Source: Lawsonibacter faecis
Lineage (GTDB): Bacteria > Bacillota > Clostridia > Oscillospirales > Oscillospiraceae
Length of the DNA stretch: 64,000 bases
Reading direction: 5' to 3'
Assembly: GCF_014287675.1 (NCBI RefSeq)
Contig: NZ_JACOPQ010000004.1
Location: 248,001-312,000 of the forward strand
Numbering within the stretch: position 1 is the stretch's first letter; each line of letters opens with the position of its first letter. Made by a program: the position numbers and the translations under genes. A model generated the notes under the pieces. It was not told where the DNA came from. It saw nothing but the letters and a program-made list of their open reading frames with translations, and ran no database searches. Of this stretch, positions 8,344 through 15,596 are shown in pieces.

Positions 8344-9900
8344 ATGCTCCGACCACACTATCCCCTGGGGGACTACTATCAGATCCTCCAGAAAAACGGC
8401 CTTTTGGCCTCCTCCGCGCCCCTCCGGGCCGATCTGACCCGGAGCGTCCGCATGGTCTCCTGCGACTCCCAAACCGTGGTCCCCGGCACCGTGTTCATCT
8501 GCAAGGGCGCGGCCTTCAAGGCCGCCTACCTGCTGGACGCGGCGGCCAAGGGGGCCTTTGTCTATGTCAGCGAGCGCGTCTACCCTGAGACGACGCTGCC
8601 CTGCCTGCTGGTGAACGACATCCGCCGCGCCATGGCCCTGATGGCCGACCATGCCTGGGGCCACCCCTCGGGCAAGCTGGACATCGTGGGCATCACGGGC
8701 ACCAAGGGCAAGACCACCACGGCCTACTACCTCAAGTCCATCCTGGATGAGGAGGCCCGCAGCCGGGGCAGGCGGGAGACCGCCATCCTCTCCACCATCG
8801 TCACCGACGACGGGCGGGAGCGCCGCCCGGCCAAGCTCACCACCCCGGAGCCTCTGGACCTCCAGCGGCACCTCTTCAACGCGGTGGATGCCCGGGTGGG
8901 CCGCCTCACCATGGAGGTCTCCAGCCAGGCCCTGAAGTACCACCGGGTGCTGGGGGTGGAGTTTGCCGTGGGCGTCTTTCTAAACATCGGCGAGGATCAC
9001 ATCAGCCCCGTGGAGCACCCGGACTTTGAGGACTATTTTTCCTCGAAGCTGATGCTCTTCTCCCGCTGCAGGACCGCCGTGGTGAATCTGGACTGCGACC
9101 ACGCCGACCGCGTGCTGGAGGCCGCCCGGGTCTGCCCCGAGGTCATTTCCTTCTCCCGCAGGGATGAGAATGCCGACGTGTTCGCCGGGTGTATCCGCAA
9201 GGAGGAGAACGCCACACTATTCCGGGTACGCACCCCGCGCTGGGCGCGGGAGCTGCGCCTGCCCATGCCCGGGCTCTTCAACGTGGAGAACGCCCTGGCC
9301 GCCGTGGCCGCGGCGGAGGCCCTGGGCGTGGGGGCGGAGGCGGTCTATAACGGCCTGGCCTTGGCGAGCGTGCCCGGGCGGATGGAGACCTACCACAGCG
9401 CAAGCGGCGGCCTCACCGTCATCGTGGACTACGCTCACAACGGCATGAGCCTGGAGGCCATCCTCTCCTCCGTCCGCAGGGAGTACCCGGACCGGGAGCT
9501 GACCGTGGTCTTCGGCTGCACAGGCGGCAAGGGCCTGGACCGCCGGGAGGGGATGGCCGCGGCGGCGGGCCGCTGGGCGGACCGGATTATCCTCACCGAG
9601 GACGACCCCGGCCCGGAGGAGGTCGTGGACATCTGCGCCGATATCGGGCGGTATCTTGCGCCCTGCGGCAAGGACTACACCGTCATCCCCGACCGGGAGG
9701 AGGCGGTGGAAACCGCCGTCATGGAAGTGTGCCGCCCCTCCGTGGTCATTCTGGCGGGCAAGGGGGCCGAGCAGCAGCAGAAGCGGAAAAACGGCCCGGA
9801 GCCCTGCGTCCCCGACGGGATGCTGGCGCAGAAGGCTCTGGCCCGGTTTGACGCCAACCTGGCCGTCTTCAACTGCTTCCCCCTGCTGGGCCAACCGTGA
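8344..9900 (+). CDS. murE: UDP-MurNAc-tripeptide synthetase MurE, lysine-adding type
   Basis: 518 residues from ATG 8344 (GGAGG five bases upstream; an in-frame ATG at 8287 has no ribosome site). MurE adds the third amino acid to UDP-MurNAc-L-Ala-D-Glu. The P-loop GTKGKTT is near residue 118, and the conserved NIGEDHISPVEHPDFEDYF segment near 215 matches streptococcal lysine-type MurE. At the position of the DNPR motif that recognises meso-diaminopimelate it reads DDPGPE (near 419), so meso-DAP is unlikely and L-Lys (or a similar diamino acid) likely. The downstream QueG-like gene overlaps its stop codon. Confidence 0.85.
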   Translation: MLRPHYPLGDYYQILQKNGLLASSAPLRADLTRSVRMVSCDSQTVVPGTVFICKGAAFKAAYLLDAAAKGAFVYVSERVYPETTLPCLLVNDIRRAMALMADHAWGHPSGKLDIVGITGTKGKTTTAYYLKSILDEEARSRGRRETAILSTIVTDDGRERRPAKLTTPEPLDLQRHLFNAVDARVGRLTMEVSSQALKYHRVLGVEFAVGVFLNIGEDHISPVEHPDFEDYFSSKLMLFSRCRTAVVNLDCDHADRVLEAARVCPEVISFSRRDENADVFAGCIRKEENATLFRVRTPRWARELRLPMPGLFNVENALAAVAAAEALGVGAEAVYNGLALASVPGRMETYHSASGGLTVIVDYAHNGMSLEAILSSVRREYPDRELTVVFGCTGGKGLDRREGMAAAAGRWADRIILTEDDPGPEEVVDICADIGRYLAPCGKDYTVIPDREEAVETAVMEVCRPSVVILAGKGAEQQQKRKNGPEPCVPDGMLAQKALARFDANLAVFNCFPLLGQP

Positions 9901-10730
9901 TGGCGGTGCTGGACGCCGCCTTTGACGGAAGCGGCGCGGCCGCCTGGGGCTGTGTGGACTTCGGACGAATCCGGCCCGATTTATCCACAGAAAAGCGGGA
10001 CAAGGTGGAAAAGCTCTGCCCCAATCCCAGGACGGTGCTGGTGGCGGCGTTTCCCTATTTTGCCGGGGAGACTGCCGGGAACCTCTCGGTCTACGCCAGG
10101 GGAGAGGATTACCACCTGGTTTTGGGCCGCAGGCTGAATACGGTATGCAAACTTTTGCGGGAACATTACGCCGGGTATTTGTTCGTGCCGGGGGTGGACA
10201 GCTCTCCCCTGCCCGAGCGGGAGCTGGCCTTTATGGCCGGGCTGGGCCTGCGGGGAAGTAACGGCCTGCTTATCCTGCCCCCCTACGGGTCCTATGTGTT
10301 TCTGGGCACCATCCTCACAGACGCGCCCCTGGAAGTTTCCACATTCCCCCCCGCCGGTGTGTGCATCTCCTGCGGGAAATGCGCAGCGGCCTGTCCCACG
10401 GCTGCGCTGGAGGGGGCGGTTTTCCACAGGGAGCGCTGTCTCTCTGAGCTGACGCAGAAAAAGGGGGAGCTCACGGGCGGGGAGGAGGCGCTTCTGCGCA
10501 GGCATCCCTATATTTGGGGCTGCGACATCTGCCAGACTGCGTGCCCCTATAATCAGGGCGCCGAAACCGCGCTCCTGTCCCCGTTTTTGACCGATTTGGT
10601 GGAGCATCTGCGGCTGAGCGACGTAAGCGGCCTGAGTAACCGTCAATTCAAAGAAAAATACGGTTCAAGAGCCTTCTCGTGGCGCGGCCCGGCGGTTCTG
10701 CGCCGGAATTTACAGTTAAAGCACGATTAG
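9900..10730 (+). CDS. QueG-like 4Fe-4S protein (epoxyqueuosine reductase family)
   Basis: 276 residues. The ATG overlaps the murE stop (TGATG), so translation is coupled. Two ferredoxin-type clusters are visible: CISCGKCAAACP near 155 and CDICQTACP near 207, spaced as in QueG, the cobalamin-dependent enzyme that reduces epoxyqueuosine to queuosine in tRNA. The conserved region GVDSSPLPERELAFMAGLG is also present. The protein is clearly shorter than typical QueG (about 310-390 residues) and lacks its C-terminal HEAT-like part, so a related reductase is possible. A terminator follows 9 bases after the stop. Confidence 0.75.
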   Translation: MAVLDAAFDGSGAAAWGCVDFGRIRPDLSTEKRDKVEKLCPNPRTVLVAAFPYFAGETAGNLSVYARGEDYHLVLGRRLNTVCKLLREHYAGYLFVPGVDSSPLPERELAFMAGLGLRGSNGLLILPPYGSYVFLGTILTDAPLEVSTFPPAGVCISCGKCAAACPTAALEGAVFHRERCLSELTQKKGELTGGEEALLRRHPYIWGCDICQTACPYNQGAETALLSPFLTDLVEHLRLSDVSGLSNRQFKEKYGSRAFSWRGPAVLRRNLQLKHD

Positions 10731-10739
10731 ATAGAGCAG

Positions 10740-10765
10740 GGACCGCCCGTCCGGGCGGTCCTTTT
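10740..10765 (+). terminator. Rho-independent terminator
   Basis: GGACCGCCC pairs with GGGCGGTCC across a 4-base loop, followed by TTTT. It ends the murE/QueG-like transcript. Confidence 0.85.
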
Positions 10766-10827
10766 GCGTATAAAACCCGCTTTTTTGGTCCAGAATAGGG
10801 ATACCTTAAAGTAAAGGCGGTATGTTT

Positions 10828-11256
10828 ATGCAGGTACGCGACCTTATGAGCCAGGGCGTGGTGTCCATTACCCCCGGCGAATCGGCGGCCCTGGCGGCCC
10901 GGCTCCTCTCCCGGCACAACGTTGGCTCCCTCCCGGTATGCGGCGAGGACGGCCGCCTGCGGGGCATCGTCACCGACCGGGACATCGTGCTCCGCTGCGT
11001 GGCGGCGGAGGAGGACCCCTCCAAGGTGCCCGTGCGGGACATCATGTCCCGCAACTGCGCCGTGGTCTCCCCCAACGACGACGCCCGGGAGGCCAGCCGC
11101 ATGATGGCCGCAGCCCAGGTGCGCCGCCTCCCCGTCACGGAGGAGGGCAAGGTGGTGGGTATGGTCTCGCTGGGAGATCTGGCCGTCAGCCAGGCCTACG
11201 ATATGGAGGCCAGCAAGGCCCTGGCCGATATTTCGGACAACGTGAAGAAGCTGTGA
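10828..11256 (+). CDS. CBS-domain protein (tandem CBS pair)
   Basis: 142 residues from ATG 10828; AGGCGG lies 7 bases upstream, while the ATG at 10822 is only one base from it. Two CBS repeats fill the protein: VRDLMSQGVVSITPGES...LRGIVTDRDIV and VRDIMSRNCAVVSPNDD...VVGMVSLGDLA. Such stand-alone pairs bind adenine nucleotides and act as energy or redox sensors, but the partner is unknown. No membrane or catalytic domain is attached. It is monocistronic, between two strong hairpins. Confidence 0.9.
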   Translation: MQVRDLMSQGVVSITPGESAALAARLLSRHNVGSLPVCGEDGRLRGIVTDRDIVLRCVAAEEDPSKVPVRDIMSRNCAVVSPNDDAREASRMMAAAQVRRLPVTEEGKVVGMVSLGDLAVSQAYDMEASKALADISDNVKKL

Positions 11257-11257
11257 A

Positions 11258-11302
11258 CACAAACCCGCCGCCATCCGAACTACGGATGGCGGCGGGTTTG
11301 TG
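11258..11302. terminator. Bidirectional terminator, 20-bp perfect stem
   Basis: 11258-11277 pairs perfectly with 11283-11302 across a 5-base loop. It lies between the convergent CBS gene and the XRE regulator and touches the latter's stop codon. Confidence 0.85.
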
Positions 11303-12106
11303 TTATTCCAGCCAGAGGGGGGTGTAGGTGACGCTGTTTTCGCGGACGCTCAGGTCGGAGAGCAGGGGCTGGGTGTGCTGGGCGGTCCCGTCGTCGAAGA
11401 TGGCGGAGATGGTCACGCCATCCCCGCCGGAGGGGATTAGCAGTTCCGCCCGGTATTCGGTAGTGCCGGGCAGACGCTCGGCCTCCTGGACGACCGCATT
11501 TATCCCGGGGCGGCTGATTTGAAAGGTCACGGTTGTCATTTCCGTGCTTTGCGCGGGGAGAAGACTTACATGAACCCGCATACCGGCCTTTTCCGTGGAA
11601 AAATATCGAATGGAGAAATCCCCCACCAGAGGGGCCGAGGAGTCCAGCCCGGGGCGCACGGCCGCCTCGGCGAGTGCGGACACCTGGGTCTCCAGCTGGG
11701 AGATACGCGACTCCTGGGCGGCCAGCGCGTCCCGGGCTGTGTCCAACTGGGCCGACTGGCGGGCCAGGACGGCGGAGAGCACCGCCGCAACCACGACCAC
11801 CGCCGCGAGCGTGAGGGCATGGCTCACGTTTTTCAGCAGCCTGCGGCGGCGGGCCCGGCGGGCGAACTCCGCGGCGGCGGCCTCCTCCTCCTCGGGAGTG
11901 GAGGCGGGGCAGTCCACCTGAAGAAGCTCGTTGAGGGAGATGCCGAAGAGCCTGCTGAGGGCGATGAGCTTATCCACCTCAGGCACCGCGCCGTCGGCCT
12001 CCCACTTTGAGATGGCCTGGCGGGAGACCTTCAGCTTCTCACCTAGGCCCTCCTGGGAGAGGCCGAGGGCCTTGCGCAATTCTTGTATACGCTGTCCGAG
12101 CGTCAT
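11303..12106 (-). CDS. Membrane-anchored XRE-family transcriptional regulator
   Basis: 267 residues. Residues 1-60 form a Cro/cI helix-turn-helix (LGLSQEGLGEKLKVSRQAISKWEADGAVPE cut short here by its many charged residues). After an acidic linker and a basic RRARRRRLLK stretch comes one hydrophobic helix (about 95-112), a short coiled coil (residues 120-145) and an outside domain of about 120 residues without a known motif. This topology suggests a one-component sensor that binds DNA in the cytosol and senses something outside. Its stop lies against a strong bidirectional terminator. The upstream MFS gene ends 65 bases before it on the same strand. Confidence 0.85.
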   Translation of the reverse strand: MTLGQRIQELRKALGLSQEGLGEKLKVSRQAISKWEADGAVPEVDKLIALSRLFGISLNELLQVDCPASTPEEEEAAAAEFARRARRRRLLKNVSHALTLAAVVVVAAVLSAVLARQSAQLDTARDALAAQESRISQLETQVSALAEAAVRPGLDSSAPLVGDFSIRYFSTEKAGMRVHVSLLPAQSTEMTTVTFQISRPGINAVVQEAERLPGTTEYRAELLIPSGGDGVTISAIFDDGTAQHTQPLLSDLSVRENSVTYTPLWLE

Positions 12107-12170
12107 GGAGACCGCCTCCTTTCAGATAGACCCTAACAGATCAATTGGCATTTTGGCAAGAAAGCCGCCC

Positions 12171-13349
12171 TTACCCTGTGTCAACCCCCGGTTGCGGGCC
12201 TTGGGGCGCAAGGGATTGCCGGCCCATTCCCCGCCAGAACAGGAGGAGCCCCAGCGTACAGCAGCCGCAGGCCAGGAGCAGGGCGCCGGGGACGCCGCGG
12301 TCCGCCAGCGCGCCGTAGACCGGGTAGACGCCCAGGGCGGCCGCGTCCATCAGCATGGCGTTGCAGGAGAGCTGAGCGGCCCGGCCACCCTCCGGCGCGT
12401 TCTCGTTCTGGATGGAGAGGGAGAGCGGATTGGCGGCGGCGCGGACCGCCGCCATGAGGAGCACGCCGGACACTGCCGCCGTGGGATTGTCCGTGAGGGC
12501 CAGGACAAGGCAGACCCCGGCGGCGGTCAGAAAGAGAAGGCCCCCGGCACGCCGCGTCCCCAGCCGCCCGGTCAGCCGGTGGGAGAGGCCGCCGGCCAGC
12601 CCCGCTCCGGTAGCCAGCGCGTAGAGGGGGCCGAACCAGCGCTCGGGGATGCCGGCGCGGAGGTACTGAAGCTGGTTGAGGAAGACGGTCACCTGCTGAG
12701 CCGCCTCGGCCAGCAGGCAGAAGGCCAGCAGGATCGGAGCCATTCGCCATGTCTGCCGCAGCGCCGCACGGAAGCCGGCGCGCTCCCGGCGGGCGGGGGG
12801 TGTTCCGGCGGGATCGGTGAGCAGAAGGGTCAGGAGCGCGGCGGCGGCATAGGTCCCCACGGTGAGGAGGGCGGCCAGCCGGTAATCGCCCTCCAGCAGG
12901 GGCCAGGTAAGTCCGGCCAGAACGGTGCCGGCGACGGTGGCGGCCTCCCAGTGGGAGAAGGCACGGCGGTGCTCGCCCGTACCGCCGCAGCAGGAGAACA
13001 GATAGGCCGAGTCGCAGCCGGTGAGGCCGGAGAGCACCACCGAGAGCACAAGGCGCTCGGTCAAAAAGCCGAAAAAGGTCCTGGCCTGCCAGAAGACGAC
13101 CTTGGACAGGGCAAAGAGGACGGAGCAGATTGCCAGGGTCCGCCGGTGCCCCAGACGGTCGGCCAGAACCCCCCAGGGGATTTCAAGGGCCAGCATCAGC
13201 GCCAGGGACAGGCTTTCAATGACGCCCATCTGGAGCAGACTCAGCCCGGCGGACTGGCGGTAGAGCGTGGCGACAGGGCTGTAGAACACAGCGCCCTGGA
13301 GCAGCGCGGCGGCGTAAAACAGCCTGATGTTGCGCTTGTTTTCAGACGT
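12171..13349 (-). CDS. MFS transporter with apparent ACG start, probable drug exporter
   Basis: 392 residues if translation starts at the ACG at 13349-13347. The family N-terminus (NIRLFYAAALLQGAVFYSPV) begins here, and AGGAGG (13362-13357) stands at an ideal 7-base distance. The first conventional start is GTG 13289, which would cut off half of the first membrane helix and has no ribosome site. About 12 hydrophobic helices and the MFS loop GVLADRLGHRRT are visible. The family includes small-molecule exporters; the substrate is unknown. It lies behind its own promoter, a 5-codon leader and a hairpin that buries its ribosome site. Confidence 0.8.
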   Translation of the reverse strand, partial: TSENKRNIRLFYAAALLQGAVFYSPVATLYRQSAGLSLLQMGVIESLSLALMLALEIPWGVLADRLGHRRTLAICSVLFALSKVVFWQARTFFGFLTERLVLSVVLSGLTGCDSAYLFSCCGGTGEHRRAFSHWEAATVAGTVLAGLTWPLLEGDYRLAALLTVGTYAAAALLTLLLTDPAGTPPARRERAGFRAALRQTWRMAPILLAFCLLAEAAQQVTVFLNQLQYLRAGIPERWFGPLYALATGAGLAGGLSHRLTGRLGTRRAGGLLFLTAAGVCLVLALTDNPTAAVSGVLLMAAVRAAANPLSLSIQNENAPEGGRAAQLSCNAMLMDAAALGVYPVYGALADRGVPGALLLACGCCTLGLLLFWRGMGRQSLAPQGPQPGVDTG

Positions 13350-13423
13350 AAAAAGACCTCCTTATCTTGAACGCGACAAACGGCCGCCCGGATGGACGGC
13401 GGCTGGTTCAAAATAAGGAGGTC
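13350..13423 (-). promoter_or_regulatory. Leader hairpin: attenuator that sequesters the MFS ribosome site
   Basis: On the minus strand an 18-nt arm (13423-13406) pairs with 13372-13355 along its full length, allowing one G-U pair. A nested GC hairpin (GCCGCC with GGCGGC) lies inside. The 3' arm contains AAGGAGGTC, the ribosome site of the MFS gene, and is followed at once by TTTTT. The hairpin can therefore act as an intrinsic terminator and as a translation block. Its 5' arm starts directly after the stop of the leader ORF. Confidence 0.7.
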
Positions 13424-13441
13424 TTAGTTGGGACGGCGCAT
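13424..13441 (-). CDS. Five-residue leader peptide MRRPN
   Basis: ATG CGC CGT CCC AAC TAA on the minus strand, with GGAG six bases upstream of the ATG. The stop codon abuts the 5' arm of the attenuator hairpin. A ribosome paused at the end of this ORF would cover that arm and free the MFS ribosome site. Function is inferred from position, as in leaders of inducible resistance genes. Confidence 0.5.
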   Translation of the reverse strand: MRRPN

Positions 13442-13496
13442 AAAGGGCTCCGTTTCCGGACGCGGAGAGATCCCGCGCGCCCTGGGGTATGGCTCC

Positions 13497-13525
13497 ATTA
13501 TACGCGGTAAGAGCAGCATTGGCAA
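13497..13525 (-). promoter_or_regulatory. Strong promoter of the MFS leader
   Basis: TTGCCA (13525-13520), a 17-base spacer and TATAAT (13502-13497) on the minus strand. Transcription would start near 13490 and give a leader of about 140 bases before the MFS gene. Confidence 0.8.
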
Positions 13526-13617
13526 GCGAAAGATTGGCCCGGCGGTGCATGGGGAATACCGCGCGGTCCAGGGGGCGGGGGACGGCGGGAGCGTTTGTGA
13601 CTCGGCAGGGTGAGGAC

Positions 13618-15459
13618 TCAGACGACGAGGCGGCCGGTCATGGGGGGCAGCTCCACGGTGAGTATGCCATCCGCGGGGACAAGGGGTGCGCCGGAGAGAA
13701 AGTCGGAGGCGGCCCCGGTCCAGGGGAGGGTGACCGACGCGGGGGCGTCCCCGGCGTTGACGGCACAGAGGACGGCCCTGCCGTCCAGGGTGCGGGTGAA
13801 GGCCAGCACATTGCCCTCAGCACGGACGTAGCGGATATCGCCCCGACGCAGCGGGGACAGCTCACGCCGGGCACGGCCCAGGGCGGCAAACCAGGCGGTG
13901 AGGGCCTGGTCCTCGCGGCCCCAGGGGAAGGTGCGGCGGTTGAAGGGGTCCTCGAAGCCCTCCATGCCCGCCTCGTCCCCGTAGTAGACGGTGGGCGCGC
14001 CGGGGAAGGCGAAGAGCACCAAGGCCCCCAGCCTGAGCCGGGCCAGTCCCCGCCCGCGCCAGTCCGGCCCCAGCCGGGAGGCGGCCCGCCAGTCCCGGCT
14101 GCGCTCCTGCCGGGCGGATTCCTCACCCAGAAGGGTCAAAATACGGGGGGTGTCGTGGGTGCCCAGGGAGTTCATGCCGGAGTAGAAAGCGAAGGCGGGG
14201 TAGTTCTCCCGCTGGGTCTCCATGGCCTCATAAAATTGCTCCGCGCCCCCTCCGGTCAGGTAGGAGATGAGCGCGTTGCGCAGAGGGTAATTCATCAGGC
14301 CGTCGCAGTGGCGGCCCCAGATATGGCGGCGGCGGACGCTGTAGGCCACCTTGTTGGAGCCGTCCTCCCACACCTCGCCGATGATGACCGCATCCGGCTT
14401 CTCTGCCCGGGCGGCGGCGTGGATGTCCTGCACCACGTAGTCGGGCAGCTCGTCGGCCACGTCCAGCCGCCAGCCGTCCGCCCCGGCGCGGAGCCAGGCG
14501 CGGATGATGCCGTTCTCCCCGGTGATGTAGGAGAGCCAGCCGGGGTCCTGCTTGTTGGTGGTGGGCAGGGAGTAGATGCCCCACCAGGAGGTGTACCGGT
14601 CCGGCCAGTGCTGGAAGGAAAACCAATTGCGGTAGGGGGAGTCCTGGCTCTGGTGGGCTCCCAGGGTGGGGTAGGTGCCGTCGCCGTTGAAGTACTTGCT
14701 GACGAAGGCCGTGTGGTTGAAGACGCCGTCCAGCATGACCCGCATGCCCATGGCGTGGGCGGCGGCGCAGAGGGTGGTGAAGTCCTCCTTCATGCCCAGC
14801 ATGGGGTCGATTTTCTCATAGTCCCCCACGCCGTAGCGGTGATTCTCCGGCGCCTCGAAAATAGGGCAGAAATAAAGGGTCTCCACCCCCAGGGACTTGA
14901 GGTAGGGCAGTTTCTCCCGAACCCCGGCAAGGCTGCCGCCAAAGAAGTCGCGGTTGCGAATTTCGCCGTTGTGGTCCGGGCGGTACTCCGGCTCCTCCTC
15001 CCAGTTCCGGTGGACCCAGCGGCCGCCGGGCATCCCGGCGGGGCTGGGGACGGACAGGCGGCAAAAGCGGTCGGGGAAGATCTGGTAGCACATCCCCTCC
15101 CCGAACCAGCCGGGCACGGACTCGGAGCCGTCGTAGACGGTGAGCTGGAATTCAGCGGTCTCGTCGCCGGTGCCGTCCATGCGGATGAGGCGCAGGGAGT
15201 ACCAGATAAGGCCGATGTAGCCCGCGGTGTCCAGCTTGCAGGTGAAGCAATCCCGGTCCCCGTCCAGTCCGGACCAGGGCATGGGCAGCTCCAGGCGGCG
15301 GTTGTCGGCCCCCTCCAGCCGGGCGGTGAGGACGGCCCGGACATAGGCGGCGCTCCGCTCCGGGCGGAGGGTGAAGGAGACCCGCTCCCCCGAGGGGACC
15401 GCCCCATAGGGGGTCTTACAGAGGGGCGAGCGGGAGTTGAAGGTGTGTGAGTCTATCAA
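13618..15459 (-). CDS. GH13 alpha-amylase/neopullulanase-type glycoside hydrolase
   Basis: 613 residues from TTG 15459 (AAGGA nine bases upstream; TTG 15468 is the alternative). An N-terminal beta domain of about 120 residues resembles the CBM34 module of neopullulanases and maltogenic amylases. The GH13 motifs follow: DGVFNHT, DGWRLDVADE (nucleophile Asp near 330), IIGEVWED (acid/base Glu near 360) and GTHDTPR (Asp near 435). No signal peptide is seen, so it probably acts in the cytosol on imported maltodextrins, cyclodextrins or pullulan fragments. No sugar transporter is adjacent. A long hairpin lies between it and the upstream mrdA gene. Confidence 0.9.
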   Translation of the reverse strand: MIDSHTFNSRSPLCKTPYGAVPSGERVSFTLRPERSAAYVRAVLTARLEGADNRRLELPMPWSGLDGDRDCFTCKLDTAGYIGLIWYSLRLIRMDGTGDETAEFQLTVYDGSESVPGWFGEGMCYQIFPDRFCRLSVPSPAGMPGGRWVHRNWEEEPEYRPDHNGEIRNRDFFGGSLAGVREKLPYLKSLGVETLYFCPIFEAPENHRYGVGDYEKIDPMLGMKEDFTTLCAAAHAMGMRVMLDGVFNHTAFVSKYFNGDGTYPTLGAHQSQDSPYRNWFSFQHWPDRYTSWWGIYSLPTTNKQDPGWLSYITGENGIIRAWLRAGADGWRLDVADELPDYVVQDIHAAARAEKPDAVIIGEVWEDGSNKVAYSVRRRHIWGRHCDGLMNYPLRNALISYLTGGGAEQFYEAMETQRENYPAFAFYSGMNSLGTHDTPRILTLLGEESARQERSRDWRAASRLGPDWRGRGLARLRLGALVLFAFPGAPTVYYGDEAGMEGFEDPFNRRTFPWGREDQALTAWFAALGRARRELSPLRRGDIRYVRAEGNVLAFTRTLDGRAVLCAVNAGDAPASVTLPWTGAASDFLSGAPLVPADGILTVELPPMTGRLVV

Positions 15460-15494
15460 AAATACCAATCCTTAAATAAAAATGAAGAGAGCAG

Positions 15495-15560
15495 GGGCTC
15501 TCGAAGCAGCGCTTCCATCCCGATATTTCGGGTTTACAGCGCCGCTTCGATAAAGAGCCC
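15495..15560 (-). terminator. Long imperfect hairpin between mrdA and the amylase gene
   Basis: GGGCTCT pairs with AGAGCCC at the base, then GAAGC and AGCGC segments and an inner CCCGA/TCGGG pair continue the stem. It lies 37 bases after the mrdA stop on the minus strand and probably ends the mre/mrd transcript; the following sequence is T-rich but not a clean U-run. Confidence 0.55.
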
Positions 15561-15596
15561 GGCATCCACACTCAGGGGAGACCGATTTACTCTTTT

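Noticed and set aside
11931..13370. 479-codon open frame on the plus strand
   Set aside because: Antisense to the XRE and MFS genes, Gly/Gln/Pro-rich, no ribosome site or domain.
13489..15450. 653-codon open frame on the plus strand
   Set aside because: Shadow of the GH13 amylase gene, which has all catalytic motifs.
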